DNA from: Cyanobium sp. E1_MAG_00006
Lineage (GTDB): Bacteria > Cyanobacteriota > Cyanobacteriia > PCC-6307 > Cyanobiaceae
Reading direction: 5' to 3'
DNA: 64,000 nt
NCBI GenBank assembly: GCA_027488975.1
Contig: JAIYAQ010000032.1
Span: forward strand, 1-64,000
A program made the translations under genes and the position numbers. The notes below the pieces were generated by a model, which searched no databases, had not been told where the DNA came from, and worked only from the letters and a program-made list of their open reading frames with translations. Below are positions 36,232-44,669 of this stretch, in pieces (positions within the stretch are counted from its first letter, which is position 1; each line of letters starts with the position of its first letter).

Positions 36232-37397
36232 GCAGCGGCCGCCGTGCCGCGCGCCGCCTGTCCCAGGTGCAGACGCCGGTGATCCCCGTGATTGGAGAGC
36301 TGATCCGCAGCACCCCTGGCACCCTCTCCCTGGGCCAGGGAATGGCGCACTGGGGGCCACCGCCTCAGGCCCTGGACGCGGCGCAGCGGGCTCTGCTCGA
36401 CGATCGGGAGCTGAACGCCTACGGCCCCGTCGCCGGCGAACCAGCTCTACGCTCAGCTCTGGCGAGCTGGTTACGCGAGCAGCACCATCTGGATCTGGAT
36501 CACTCCGATCTGGTGGTGTGCGCCGGCAGCAACATGGCGTTCAACGCCGTGGTGCAGGTGCTCTGCGATCCCGGCGACGAGCTGATCCTGCCGGTTCCCT
36601 ACTACTTCAACCACGCGATGGCGATCCAGCTGGCAGGGGGCCGGCCGGTGCCTGTGCAGGCGGGCTTGATTCCGGACCCCGCCGCACTGGAGGCGGCAAT
36701 CACCGCCCGCACCCGCGCGATCGTGACGGTCTCGCCCAACAACCCCAGCGGCGCTGTGATCCCTCAGGCGGTGCTGAGGGCGATCAATCACCTCTGCGCC
36801 GAGCGCGGCCTGCTGCACATCAGTGATGAGGCCTATGGGCTGTTCCGCCATGGCGACACCCCCATCTGGAGCCCCGGCAGCTCCAGCGGCAGCGGCGGCC
36901 ACACGATCACGCTGGGATCCCTCTCCAAGAGCCATGGCATGGCCAGCTGGCGCGTCGGCTGGGCCGTGGTGCCCCAGGGGCTGATGGGCGAGCTGGCGAA
37001 GGTGCAGGACACGATCCTGATCTGCCCACCGAGGCTGATCCAGCAGGCCGCCATCGCGGCCCTTGAGGCCGGAGCCGACTGGTGCCGCGAGCGCATCAGC
37101 GAACTCAAGGGCCGCCGCGCTCAGGTGCTGGCGGCCCTCGATCAGCCAGGGGTCCCCTGGCAGGTTCTTGGCCCGGCGGATGGTGCGTTCTATGGGCTGC
37201 TGCAGCTCGATAGCGGCCTCAGCAGCGATGCGGCCATAGAACTGCTGATTCGCGAGCAGCGGGTGGCGCTGGTGAGCGGCAGCAGCTTCGGGCTGCAGGG
37301 CTGCTGCCTGAGGCTCAGCTACGGGATGCTGAACGAGGCGGACCTGGGCGAAGCCCTGCGGCGCCTGGTGGGCGGGCTGCATGAACTCGCTCGCTGA
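36228..37397 (+). CDS. Class I/II PLP-dependent aminotransferase
   Basis: A 389-residue fold-type I aminotransferase. The N-terminal PGTLSLGQGMAHWGPPP, the cofactor-binding CAGSNMAFNAVVQVLCDPGDE, the Asn-Pro pair in VTVSPNNPSGAVIP, the Asp in HISDEAYGLF and the PLP Lys in TLGSLSKSHGMASWRVGW are visible. The C-terminal Arg lies in CCLRLSYGML. It resembles aspartate/kynurenine-type enzymes (such as YbdL or KAT). The amino donor is not known from sequence. It overlaps the upstream coiled-coil gene by 4 bp. Confidence 0.88.
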   Translation: MSSGRRAARRLSQVQTPVIPVIGELIRSTPGTLSLGQGMAHWGPPPQALDAAQRALLDDRELNAYGPVAGEPALRSALASWLREQHHLDLDHSDLVVCAGSNMAFNAVVQVLCDPGDELILPVPYYFNHAMAIQLAGGRPVPVQAGLIPDPAALEAAITARTRAIVTVSPNNPSGAVIPQAVLRAINHLCAERGLLHISDEAYGLFRHGDTPIWSPGSSSGSGGHTITLGSLSKSHGMASWRVGWAVVPQGLMGELAKVQDTILICPPRLIQQAAIAALEAGADWCRERISELKGRRAQVLAALDQPGVPWQVLGPADGAFYGLLQLDSGLSSDAAIELLIREQRVALVSGSSFGLQGCCLRLSYGMLNEADLGEALRRLVGGLHELAR

Positions 37398-37440
37398 GCT
37401 CACGGAAGGGCAGATCTGATCCAGAGCCAAGCTCGAGGCC

Positions 37441-38289
37441 TCAGCCCTTCACCGCATCACCGCTGGCGCTGGGCAGGATGTAGCGCTGCAGGCCGATGAA
37501 CAGGGCCAGCACCGGCAGGATCGACACCACGGCACCGGCGGCCACGAGCCGCCAGTCGAGCGAAAAGCTGCTGGAAAGCTGCTGGAGCCCCAGCGGCAGC
37601 GTGTAGAGGTTGGGGTCATCGAGGATCACCAGCGGCCAGAGGAAGTCGCTCCAGGTGCCGATGAACACGAACATCGCCAGGGTGATGAGATCGGCACGGG
37701 CGGCCGGGATCATCACGTTCCACCACTCGCCGAGGGGAGTGCAGCCATCGATGCGGGCCGCCTCCTCCAGCTCCACCGGCACACCGGCGAAGCTCTGGCG
37801 CAGCAGGAAGATGCCGAAGGCGGTGGCGGCCTGGGGCAGGATCAGCGCCCAGAGGGTGTTGCGCAGGCCCAGCTGCACCATCAGCAGATACAGCGGGATC
37901 ATCACCACCTGAAAGGGGATCAGGATGGTGGACACCACCAGCGCCAGCACCAGGCCACGCCCGGCGAAGCGCATCCGCGCCAGCGGGTAGGCCGCCAGCG
38001 AGCAGAACAGCAGATTGGCGATCACCGCCAGACCGCTCACGATCGCGCTGTTGCGGATGTAGGCGAGCATCGGGCTGTCGGCGAACAGCCGCCGGTAGGC
38101 ATCCAGGCTCGGTTGGCTCGGCAGCAGCGCCGGTGGGGTGGTGAAGATGTCCTCGGCCGGCCCCTTGAGCGAAGTGCTCACCAGCCAGAACAGCGGCACC
38201 AGCATCGCCAGGGCGATCAGCAGCAGCGCCGCCAACTGCACGGCCGCGGCGATCGGACTGCGGGGCCGGCCACGGCTGAGGTCAGCCAT
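37441..38289 (-). CDS. Carbohydrate ABC transporter permease (MalG/GgtD type)
   Basis: A 282-residue inner-membrane permease with six hydrophobic segments. The EAA loop reads EEAARIDGCTPLGEWWNVMIPAA, which contacts the ATPase. The N-terminal LVPLFWLVSTSLKGPAEDIFT is typical of MalG-type permeases of the CUT1 family. In cyanobacteria the closest known example is GgtD of the glucosylglycerol/sucrose/trehalose system. The partner permease, ATPase and binding protein are not nearby. It starts inside the leuA stop (TGATG), so it is translated from the leuA mRNA. Confidence 0.88.
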   Translation of the reverse strand: MADLSRGRPRSPIAAAVQLAALLLIALAMLVPLFWLVSTSLKGPAEDIFTTPPALLPSQPSLDAYRRLFADSPMLAYIRNSAIVSGLAVIANLLFCSLAAYPLARMRFAGRGLVLALVVSTILIPFQVVMIPLYLLMVQLGLRNTLWALILPQAATAFGIFLLRQSFAGVPVELEEAARIDGCTPLGEWWNVMIPAARADLITLAMFVFIGTWSDFLWPLVILDDPNLYTLPLGLQQLSSSFSLDWRLVAAGAVVSILPVLALFIGLQRYILPSASGDAVKG

Positions 38290-39929
38290 CAGAGGCGGGG
38301 CCGCTCGGCGGGCGCCAGATCCCCCACCGGCAGCGGCGCCTTCTGGGGGTGAAGAGGGGTGCGCTGGCTGCCGGCCACCAGCCTGTTGAGGGCGTTCACG
38401 AACGCCTGGGCCGCCGCCACGACGATGTCGGTGTCGGCGGCATGGCCGGAGTAGAGCACCCCATCGGCCCGCAGGCGGATCGTCACCTCGCCCATGGCAT
38501 CGATGCCCTCGGTGACGGATTTCACCGAGAACTCCACCAGCTCATTGGGCACGCGCGCCAGGTGATTGAGGGCCTGGCAGACCGCATCCACCGGGCCGGT
38601 GCCGATCGCCGCTTCGGTGAGCTCGGCACCATCACCGTTCACCAGGGTGACGGTGGCGGTGGGCTGCAGGTTGGTGCCGGTGCTCACCTGAACCAGTTTG
38701 AGCGTGTAGCGGGCTTCATCTTGCTGCTGCACCTGCTCGCTCACGATCGCCTCAAGGTCGCGATCGGTGATCTCGCGCTTGCGGTCGGCCAGCTCCTTGA
38801 AGCGGGCGAAGGCGTCGTCGAGATCGTCGCGCTCAAGGGTGTACCCGAGCTCCTCGAGGCGGGCACGGAAGGCGCTGCGGCCGCTCAGCTTGCCCAGGGA
38901 GATACGGTTGTCGGCCAGGCCGATGGTGCGGGCATCAATGATCTCGTAGGTGAGACGGTTCTTGAGCACGCCGTCCTGGTGGATGCCGCTCTCGTGGGCG
39001 AAGGCGTTGGCGCCCACGATCGCCTTGTTGGGCTGCACCGCCATGCCGGTGAGGTTGCTCACCAGGCGTGAGGTTTTGTAGATCTCTTCGGTGCGGATAC
39101 CGGTGAGCGGCTCGGTGCTGTCGGCCGGGCGGCCCAGGAAGGGGTTGTAGTAGCCGCGGCGCACGTGCAGCGCCATCACCAGCTCCTCGAGCGAGGCATT
39201 GCCGGCCCGTTCGCCGATGCCGTTGATCGTGCACTCCAGCTGGCGGGCACCGTGTTTGACGGCCTCGAGGAAATTGGCAACCGCCAGGCCGAGGTCGTTG
39301 TGGCCATGCACCGAGATCACGGCCTGATCGATGTTGGGCACGTGGCGGTTGATGCCGTCGATCAGGGCGCCGAACTCGGCCGGGGTGGCGTAGCCGACCG
39401 TGTCGGGGATGTTGATCGTGGTGGCGCCGGCGGCGATGGCCGCCTCGATCACCTGGTACATGAACTCCGGATCGGAGCGGCCGGCGTCTTCGCAGGAGAA
39501 CTCGACGTCGTCCACCAGCGAGCGGGCATAGGCCACCATCTCGCCGGCGATCTGCAGCACCTCGGCGCGGTTCTTGCGCAGCTTGTGCTCGAGATGGATA
39601 TCGCTGGTGGCGATGAAGGTGTGGATGCGGCGGTTGGCGGCCGGGGCCACCGCCTCAGCGCAGGCCTTGATGTCGCCCTGGGCGGCGCGGGCCAGACCGC
39701 AGATCACCGGACCCTCCGGTGTGCCAACCGAGGCAGCGATGCGCTGCACGGCATTGAAATCGCCCGGGCTCGCAAAGGGGAAGCCGGCCTCGATGATGTC
39801 GACCCCCAGGCGCGCCAGCTGCTGCGCGATCGCCAGCTTCTCCTCCAGATTCAGGCTGGCGCCGGGCGACTGCTCGCCATCGCGGAGCGTGGTGTCGAAG
39901 ATCAGTACCCGGCCGGGGTCGCGCGCCAT
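38289..39929 (-). CDS. leuA: 2-isopropylmalate synthase
   Basis: A 546-residue first committed enzyme of leucine synthesis, condensing acetyl-CoA with 2-oxoisovalerate. The catalytic domain begins with [17 protein letters not shown] and includes [15 protein letters not shown], the [18 protein letters not shown] metal motif and [19 protein letters not shown]. The C-terminal LeuA allosteric domain (leucine feedback) is present from about residue 400. The upstream region holds a GAATGG/CCATTC inverted pair but no clear attenuator leader peptide. Confidence 0.97.
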   Translation of the reverse strand: MARDPGRVLIFDTTLRDGEQSPGASLNLEEKLAIAQQLARLGVDIIEAGFPFASPGDFNAVQRIAASVGTPEGPVICGLARAAQGDIKACAEAVAPAANRRIHTFIATSDIHLEHKLRKNRAEVLQIAGEMVAYARSLVDDVEFSCEDAGRSDPEFMYQVIEAAIAAGATTINIPDTVGYATPAEFGALIDGINRHVPNIDQAVISVHGHNDLGLAVANFLEAVKHGARQLECTINGIGERAGNASLEELVMALHVRRGYYNPFLGRPADSTEPLTGIRTEEIYKTSRLVSNLTGMAVQPNKAIVGANAFAHESGIHQDGVLKNRLTYEIIDARTIGLADNRISLGKLSGRSAFRARLEELGYTLERDDLDDAFARFKELADRKREITDRDLEAIVSEQVQQQDEARYTLKLVQVSTGTNLQPTATVTLVNGDGAELTEAAIGTGPVDAVCQALNHLARVPNELVEFSVKSVTEGIDAMGEVTIRLRADGVLYSGHAADTDIVVAAAQAFVNALNRLVAGSQRTPLHPQKAPLPVGDLAPAERPRL

Positions 39930-39944
39930 GACGGCAATAAGTCG

Positions 39945-39969
39945 GAATGGTTATGAGTTAGATCCATTC
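39945..39969. promoter_or_regulatory. Weak inverted repeat upstream of leuA
   Basis: GAATGG (39945-39950) and CCATTC (39964-39969) flank a 13-nt AT-rich spacer 16-40 bp upstream of the leuA ATG. The AT content stands out from the GC-rich surroundings, so this is probably the leuA promoter region, possibly with an operator. Six-bp arms are short and could be chance. Confidence 0.35.
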
Positions 39970-40002
39970 TAGGCCGCGGCCGGCGGTCCGACCTGCGCGG
40001 GC

Positions 40003-40533
40003 TCAGAGCCGGCTGAACACCGGCTGCTGCTGCGCCTCCACCTTCTCAAGCTGCGGGCGCAGGTCCGCCAGGTCCACAAAGCGATCCGCAGCGTTGCGCA
40101 GCTCCCGCGGCACCATGCCATCGGTGCTGATCAGCACCACCTTCAGGCCGCGGGCCCGCAGCACCTCCAGCAGCCGCTCCAGATCGCGGCTCCCGCTGAG
40201 CAGCCACACCTCATCGGAGCGGTGGGCCACCGCCATCAGATCGATGGCGATCTCCACATCGAGATTGGCGCGGGAAAACTGGCGCTGCTCCGGATCACCT
40301 CCGAATTCGCGCAGCGGCTTGGCGCGCACCGTGAAACCCAGGCTGGTGAGGGCATCACGAAAGGGCCGCTGATCCGTGGGGTCCTTCAAGCCGGTGTACC
40401 AGAAGGCGCTGCCGATCTCCAGCCCGGGTGCGGCCGCTGCCAGCTCCAGCAGACGACGGGGATCAAAGAACCAGCCCAGCTTCTGCTGCACGTAAAACAT
40501 GCTGTGACCATCGACTGCCAGAGACAGCTGCAT
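40003..40533 (-). CDS. LabA-like NYN domain protein
   Basis: A 176-residue protein of the LabA/DUF88 NYN (PIN-like) family. Conserved parts are VDGHSMFYVQQKLGWFFDP, AFWYTGLKDPTDQRPFRDAL, FSRANLDVEIAIDLMAVA, and STDGMVPRELRNAADRFVDL. LabA in S. elongatus takes part in clock-controlled gene repression. The usual SGDGDF block reads SGSRDL (113-118) here, so one acidic metal ligand is lost. The usual DGxN is DGHS. It may have lost nuclease activity and kept a regulatory role. sasA, another clock-output gene, is also in this window. Confidence 0.82.
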   Translation of the reverse strand: MQLSLAVDGHSMFYVQQKLGWFFDPRRLLELAAAAPGLEIGSAFWYTGLKDPTDQRPFRDALTSLGFTVRAKPLREFGGDPEQRQFSRANLDVEIAIDLMAVAHRSDEVWLLSGSRDLERLLEVLRARGLKVVLISTDGMVPRELRNAADRFVDLADLRPQLEKVEAQQQPVFSRL

Positions 40534-40603
40534 CCGTCACTCCAACCTGGTGGGCAGGTTAGGGAGCACGCGTAAAGTCGTTTCACTGCGAGCTGGTGGG
40601 CCC

Positions 40604-42208
40604 TTGGCCGCCGGGAACCTGGCCCTGGTGCTGCACGCGCACCTGCCCTATGTGCACTCCAGTGAGCCAGGCTCCCTGGAGGAGGACTGGTACTTCCAGG
40701 CCTTGCTGGAGTGTTACCTGCCCCTGCTCGATGTGCTCGAGCAGGCCGCTGCCGATCCCGCCCAGCACCCGCGGCTGAGCATGGGCCTCTCACCCACGCT
40801 GCTCTCGCTGCTGAGCAACCCGGAACTGAGCCGCCGCTTCACCCCCTGGCTGGCGGTACGGCAGGAGCTGCTGACCCTGGCACCTGCCAGTCACGGACCT
40901 GCTGCGACCGCCCTTCAGGCGCAACTGCGGCGAGCGAGTGCCAGCTGGCAGGCCTGCAGCGGTGACCTGCTGCCCCGCTTCCGCAGCCTGCAACAGGCCG
41001 GCGTGCTCGATCTGCTCACCTGCGCCGCCACCCACGGCTACCTGCCACTGCTGCGCGACTGTCCGGAAGCGGTGCGTGCCCAGCTGCTCACGGCGGTGCG
41101 CGAGCACGAACGCCTGCTTGGCGTGCGGCCCCAGGGCATCTGGCTGCCGGAATGCGCCTACTACGAAGGTCTCGATCGGCTGCTGGTGAGCTGCGGCCTG
41201 CGCTACGCGATCCTCGACGCCCACGGACTGCTGCACGGTCAGCCCCGGCCCCGGTACGGCGTCTACGCCCCCATCTGCACGCCGGCGGGGATGGCCTTCT
41301 TCGGGCGTGACAGCGAATCCACGCTGCCGGTGTGGAGCGCACGCGATGGCTACCCGGGCCAGGCCCACTACCGCGAATTTCACCGCGACCTGGGCTGGGA
41401 TTTACCAGTTGCGGAGCTGGAGAGCCGCGGCATCACCTGCCCGCGGCCCCTGGGCCTAAAGCTGCACCGCGTCAGCGGCCGCAACTGCAGCCTCGAGGCC
41501 AAGCAACCCTACATACCGGCGGAGGCAGCAGCGGCCGTGCAGCGCGATGCCAGCCACTACCTGCAGGGCCGCGCCCACCATCTGGCAGCACTGGACACGG
41601 CCATGGAGCGCCAGCCACTGCTGGTGGCCCCCTTCGATGCCGAACTGTTCGGCCACTGGTGGTTCGAGGGGCCACGGTTCCTGGCCGAACTCTTCCGCCA
41701 GGCAAGCGGCGAGGGGGTGGGGCTCGTCACCTTGCGCGAGAGTCTCAGCCGCGGCGAAGCCCTGCAGCTCTGCCAACCCTCCCCCTCCAGCTGGGGGCAG
41801 GGCGGCTATCACAACTACTGGCTGAACGACAGCAACGCCTGGGTGATCCCCCACTGGCACCGGGCCTCGAGGGCCATGGTGCAGCGGGTGAACCGTGGCG
41901 TCGCCAGCGCTGCCGACCGGGACCTGCTGACCCAGGCGGGGCGCGAACTGCTGCTCGCCCAAAGCTCAGACTGGAGCTTCATCCTTAGGGCCGGAACCAC
42001 CACTGAGCTGGCGCGCGAGCGTATCGAGCGCCACCTGGGCCGCTTCTGGCTCCTGATGGAGGCGCTCGACACTGGCAAGCCCCTGCCGGAGGGCTGGCTG
42101 GAGGCGGTGCGCCGGGAAGATGGCCTGTTCCCCAGGCTCAATGCGGCGGACTGGGCGACGCCACCTGGAACTCCAGCCACCAGCGCGACAGCGCCGGAGC
42201 CGGTCTGA
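40604..42208 (+). CDS. GH57 alpha-glucan enzyme (branching-enzyme-like, DUF1957)
   Basis: About 534 residues from a TTG at 40604; the frame is open to a GTG at 40550. The GH57 motifs are present: LVLHAHLPYVH near the start, GIWLPECAYYEGLDRLL with the nucleophile Glu, and VAPFDAELFGHWWFEGPRFL with the acid/base Asp. The C-terminal helical part resembles the DUF1957 domain. Members of this group branch or transfer alpha-1,4-glucan, consistent with a glycogen-storing cyanobacterium and with malQ in this window. It is divergent from the LabA-like gene and 4 bp upstream of arsS. Confidence 0.85.
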   Translation: MAAGNLALVLHAHLPYVHSSEPGSLEEDWYFQALLECYLPLLDVLEQAAADPAQHPRLSMGLSPTLLSLLSNPELSRRFTPWLAVRQELLTLAPASHGPAATALQAQLRRASASWQACSGDLLPRFRSLQQAGVLDLLTCAATHGYLPLLRDCPEAVRAQLLTAVREHERLLGVRPQGIWLPECAYYEGLDRLLVSCGLRYAILDAHGLLHGQPRPRYGVYAPICTPAGMAFFGRDSESTLPVWSARDGYPGQAHYREFHRDLGWDLPVAELESRGITCPRPLGLKLHRVSGRNCSLEAKQPYIPAEAAAAVQRDASHYLQGRAHHLAALDTAMERQPLLVAPFDAELFGHWWFEGPRFLAELFRQASGEGVGLVTLRESLSRGEALQLCQPSPSSWGQGGYHNYWLNDSNAWVIPHWHRASRAMVQRVNRGVASAADRDLLTQAGRELLLAQSSDWSFILRAGTTTELARERIERHLGRFWLLMEALDTGKPLPEGWLEAVRREDGLFPRLNAADWATPPGTPATSATAPEPV

Positions 42209-42212
42209 GCCG

Positions 42213-43274
42213 ATGAGCATGGTCAGCAACGCACGACTGGCTCCCACTGCCCAGATCGAGCTGCTCGAGGCGGCGCTTCCGAGCCAGAACCACTTCAGCG
42301 CGGCGCTGAGCGGCCGCGGACTGTCGGCGCCCCGGCGCAGCACCCTGCGGGTGCTGCAGCTGAACCTGGGACGGCTCTGCAACATGCGCTGCAGCCACTG
42401 CCATGTGGATGCAGGGCCGCACCAGGCCCACACCCAGATGGACGCCGCGGTGGTGGAGCAGTGCTTGGAGGCGATCGTGCGGCTGCAGCCGGCCGTGCTC
42501 GATCTCACCGGTGGCGCCCCCGAGCTGCATCCGCGCTTCCGTGATCTGGTGCGGACGGCGCGGGCCGAGGGCTGCCACGTGATCGATCGCTGCAACCTGA
42601 CGGTGCTGCTGCTGCCAGCCCTGGCGGATCTGGCGCCGTTCCTGGCGGAGCAGGAGGTCGAGATCGTGGCCAGCCTGCCCCAGCCGGAAGCGACCGGTAC
42701 CGATGCCCAGCGGGGAGAAGGCACCTGGGAGGCTTCGATCGCGGCGCTGCGGCTGCTGAACGAACTCGGCTACGGCCAGGGAAACCCGCGACAGCAGCTG
42801 ACGCTGATGAGCAACCCCTGCGGCACCAGCCTGCAACAGCTGGGCCCTTGCGAGGAGAAGGCCTGGAAGCAGCGGCTGGAGAGCAACGCCGGCGTGCACT
42901 TCGACCGGCTGATCGGACTGAACAACATGCCGATCGCTCGCTTCCTCGAGCAGCTGCAGCGGGATGGCCACGTGAACTGCTACCTCGGTCTGCTGCAGCG
43001 GGCCTTCAACCCGGCGGCCCTCGACGGGCTGATGTGCCGCGACACAGTCTCGGTGGCGCCCGACGGTCGCCTGCATGACTGCGATTTCAACCAGATGCTG
43101 GAGCTGCCGCTTGGGGCTGCCGCTGCGGTCCAGGGATCCCGTCCACTGACGGGGCGTATCGCTGATCTGGCGCAGCACGATCTGTTCGATGCCCCGATCC
43201 ACTGGGGCAACCACTGCTACGGCTGCACCGCCGGCCAGGGCAGCTCCTGCAGCGGCGCTACGACCGCGACTTGA
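42213..43274 (+). CDS. arsS: Arsenosugar biosynthesis radical SAM protein ArsS-like
   Basis: A 353-residue protein from the ATG at 42213. The radical SAM cysteines are in GRLCNMRCSHCHVDAGP. The segment AVLDLTGGAPELHPRF follows. The C-terminal DUF3641-type domain has CYLGLLQRAFNPAALDGLMCRDTVSV, DGRLHDCDFNQMLELPL and a terminal HCYGCTAGQGSSCSG cysteine cluster. ArsS adds the adenosyl group in arsenosugar synthesis. No arsM is adjacent, so the actual substrate could differ. Confidence 0.85.
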   Translation: MSMVSNARLAPTAQIELLEAALPSQNHFSAALSGRGLSAPRRSTLRVLQLNLGRLCNMRCSHCHVDAGPHQAHTQMDAAVVEQCLEAIVRLQPAVLDLTGGAPELHPRFRDLVRTARAEGCHVIDRCNLTVLLLPALADLAPFLAEQEVEIVASLPQPEATGTDAQRGEGTWEASIAALRLLNELGYGQGNPRQQLTLMSNPCGTSLQQLGPCEEKAWKQRLESNAGVHFDRLIGLNNMPIARFLEQLQRDGHVNCYLGLLQRAFNPAALDGLMCRDTVSVAPDGRLHDCDFNQMLELPLGAAAAVQGSRPLTGRIADLAQHDLFDAPIHWGNHCYGCTAGQGSSCSGATTAT

Positions 43275-43304
43275 GCGGGCCTGACACTTGCACCTCCACT
43301 CGGC

Positions 43305-44588
43305 TCAGGGCGCCAGCACACGAAGCAGCAGCGCCAGCTCACGGCCCTGCTGCTGCATCAGCCCCCAGCGCACGGACCACGGCGCCACGACGAACAGCCG
43401 CACCATGGCGGCAATCAGCTCCGGCAGGCTGAGGGTGTTGGTCAGGAAGCCGTACCACTGCTCAGCGGGCAGGCTGAAGAAGGTGCGGAAGAACAGCCGC
43501 AGCTGATCCTCCCGATACCGCATCAGCTTCTCCAGGCCGAAGCGATACAGGGCGTGCTTGCGGCGTAGCTCCAGCGGCCAGAGGGCAGCCCAGGCGCGAC
43601 GCGCCAGCTCAGGAGACTCCACGTCCGGATCGGCGAGCCCACTTGCGATCACATCCGCCAGGGCGGGCGCCCGCCGCAGCAGCGACCCCACCATGTAGCC
43701 GGAGGCGGGGTGCACCAGGCTGGCGGCCCCGCCGAAACCGAGCACCTGCTGGTCCAGATCCGGCAGAGGCAGGTTCATCGGGAACAGGCAGAACTCCTCG
43801 TGTTCCACCGTCTCCACCATCACACCGCGGTGGGCCAGACGGCGGTGCAGGCGATCCTTCAGCACGTCGTAGGGCACCGGCGGCGCCAGGGCCAGGGAGG
43901 TCTCCTCAACGAAGAACCGGCCGCCGCCGAGATCCATGGCATAGAGAAACGTTGGCGGAGCGCAGCGCTGCTCCGCTGGGCTGAGGTGATCGCAGCGGAA
44001 GTCCATCAGCACGAACTGTCCCGGCTGCACCGGCGGGGCCGAGAGGGTGCCGACGATGCCGTAGGCCGCCTGACCCGCCACAGGGCCCTCATCGGGGCGC
44101 TGCACGAACGCCGCCTGATGACCGCTGGCATCCACCACCAGCCGGGCCCGCAGGCTGCGGCCATCGGCGGTGGTCACCGTGGAGCCGTGGCGGTCGTGGG
44201 CGATGGACGCCGCCATGCCCTGCTCCCACGCCACCCCACCGGCGCGGCAATGGCCCAGCCAGTGCTGCTGCAGCCGGCTGTGATCGAACAGGCCGTAGTC
44301 AAAGGGGTGAAGGCTGGCTCCAGCGGTGGCGTCATCCCCCTCCAGGCCGACACCGAAATAGCTGCGGCAGTCGCTCCAGCGATGCTCCAGCAGCTCCCCC
44401 AAACCCTGGCCATCCAGCTCAGGCCCCCAGATGCCGTAGGTGTTGGCCCAGGGAGCCTGCGGGTCGGCTGGGGCCAGCAGTGCCAGGCGCACACCACGCT
44501 CAGCCAGGACGGCGGCGATCGCCAGGGCGGCGGGCCCAGCCCCGATCACCAGCACATTGAGGGCCGGCGCCGCTGGTGAGGCGCTCAC
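43305..44588 (-). CDS. crtL: Lycopene cyclase, CrtL type
   Basis: A 427-residue flavoprotein that closes the ionone rings of lycopene. The N-terminal FAD-binding fold is LNVLVIGAGPAALAIAAVLAE. Conserved cyclase motifs include VVDASGHQAAF, VLMDFRCDH, FLYAMDLGGGRFFVEETSLA and LGFGGAASLVHPASGYMVGS. The beta/epsilon specificity cannot be read with certainty; beta is the default for cyanobacteria with one CrtL. crtE is in the same window but not linked. Confidence 0.93.
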   Translation of the reverse strand: MSASPAAPALNVLVIGAGPAALAIAAVLAERGVRLALLAPADPQAPWANTYGIWGPELDGQGLGELLEHRWSDCRSYFGVGLEGDDATAGASLHPFDYGLFDHSRLQQHWLGHCRAGGVAWEQGMAASIAHDRHGSTVTTADGRSLRARLVVDASGHQAAFVQRPDEGPVAGQAAYGIVGTLSAPPVQPGQFVLMDFRCDHLSPAEQRCAPPTFLYAMDLGGGRFFVEETSLALAPPVPYDVLKDRLHRRLAHRGVMVETVEHEEFCLFPMNLPLPDLDQQVLGFGGAASLVHPASGYMVGSLLRRAPALADVIASGLADPDVESPELARRAWAALWPLELRRKHALYRFGLEKLMRYREDQLRLFFRTFFSLPAEQWYGFLTNTLSLPELIAAMVRLFVVAPWSVRWGLMQQQGRELALLLRVLAP

Positions 44589-44669
44589 ACCCGCACCTCC
44601 AGGACAAGGCGATTGACGAGCCTGGTGGGATCGCTCACTGTGTTGGCGATCCAGAGATCGCCGCGGTGA

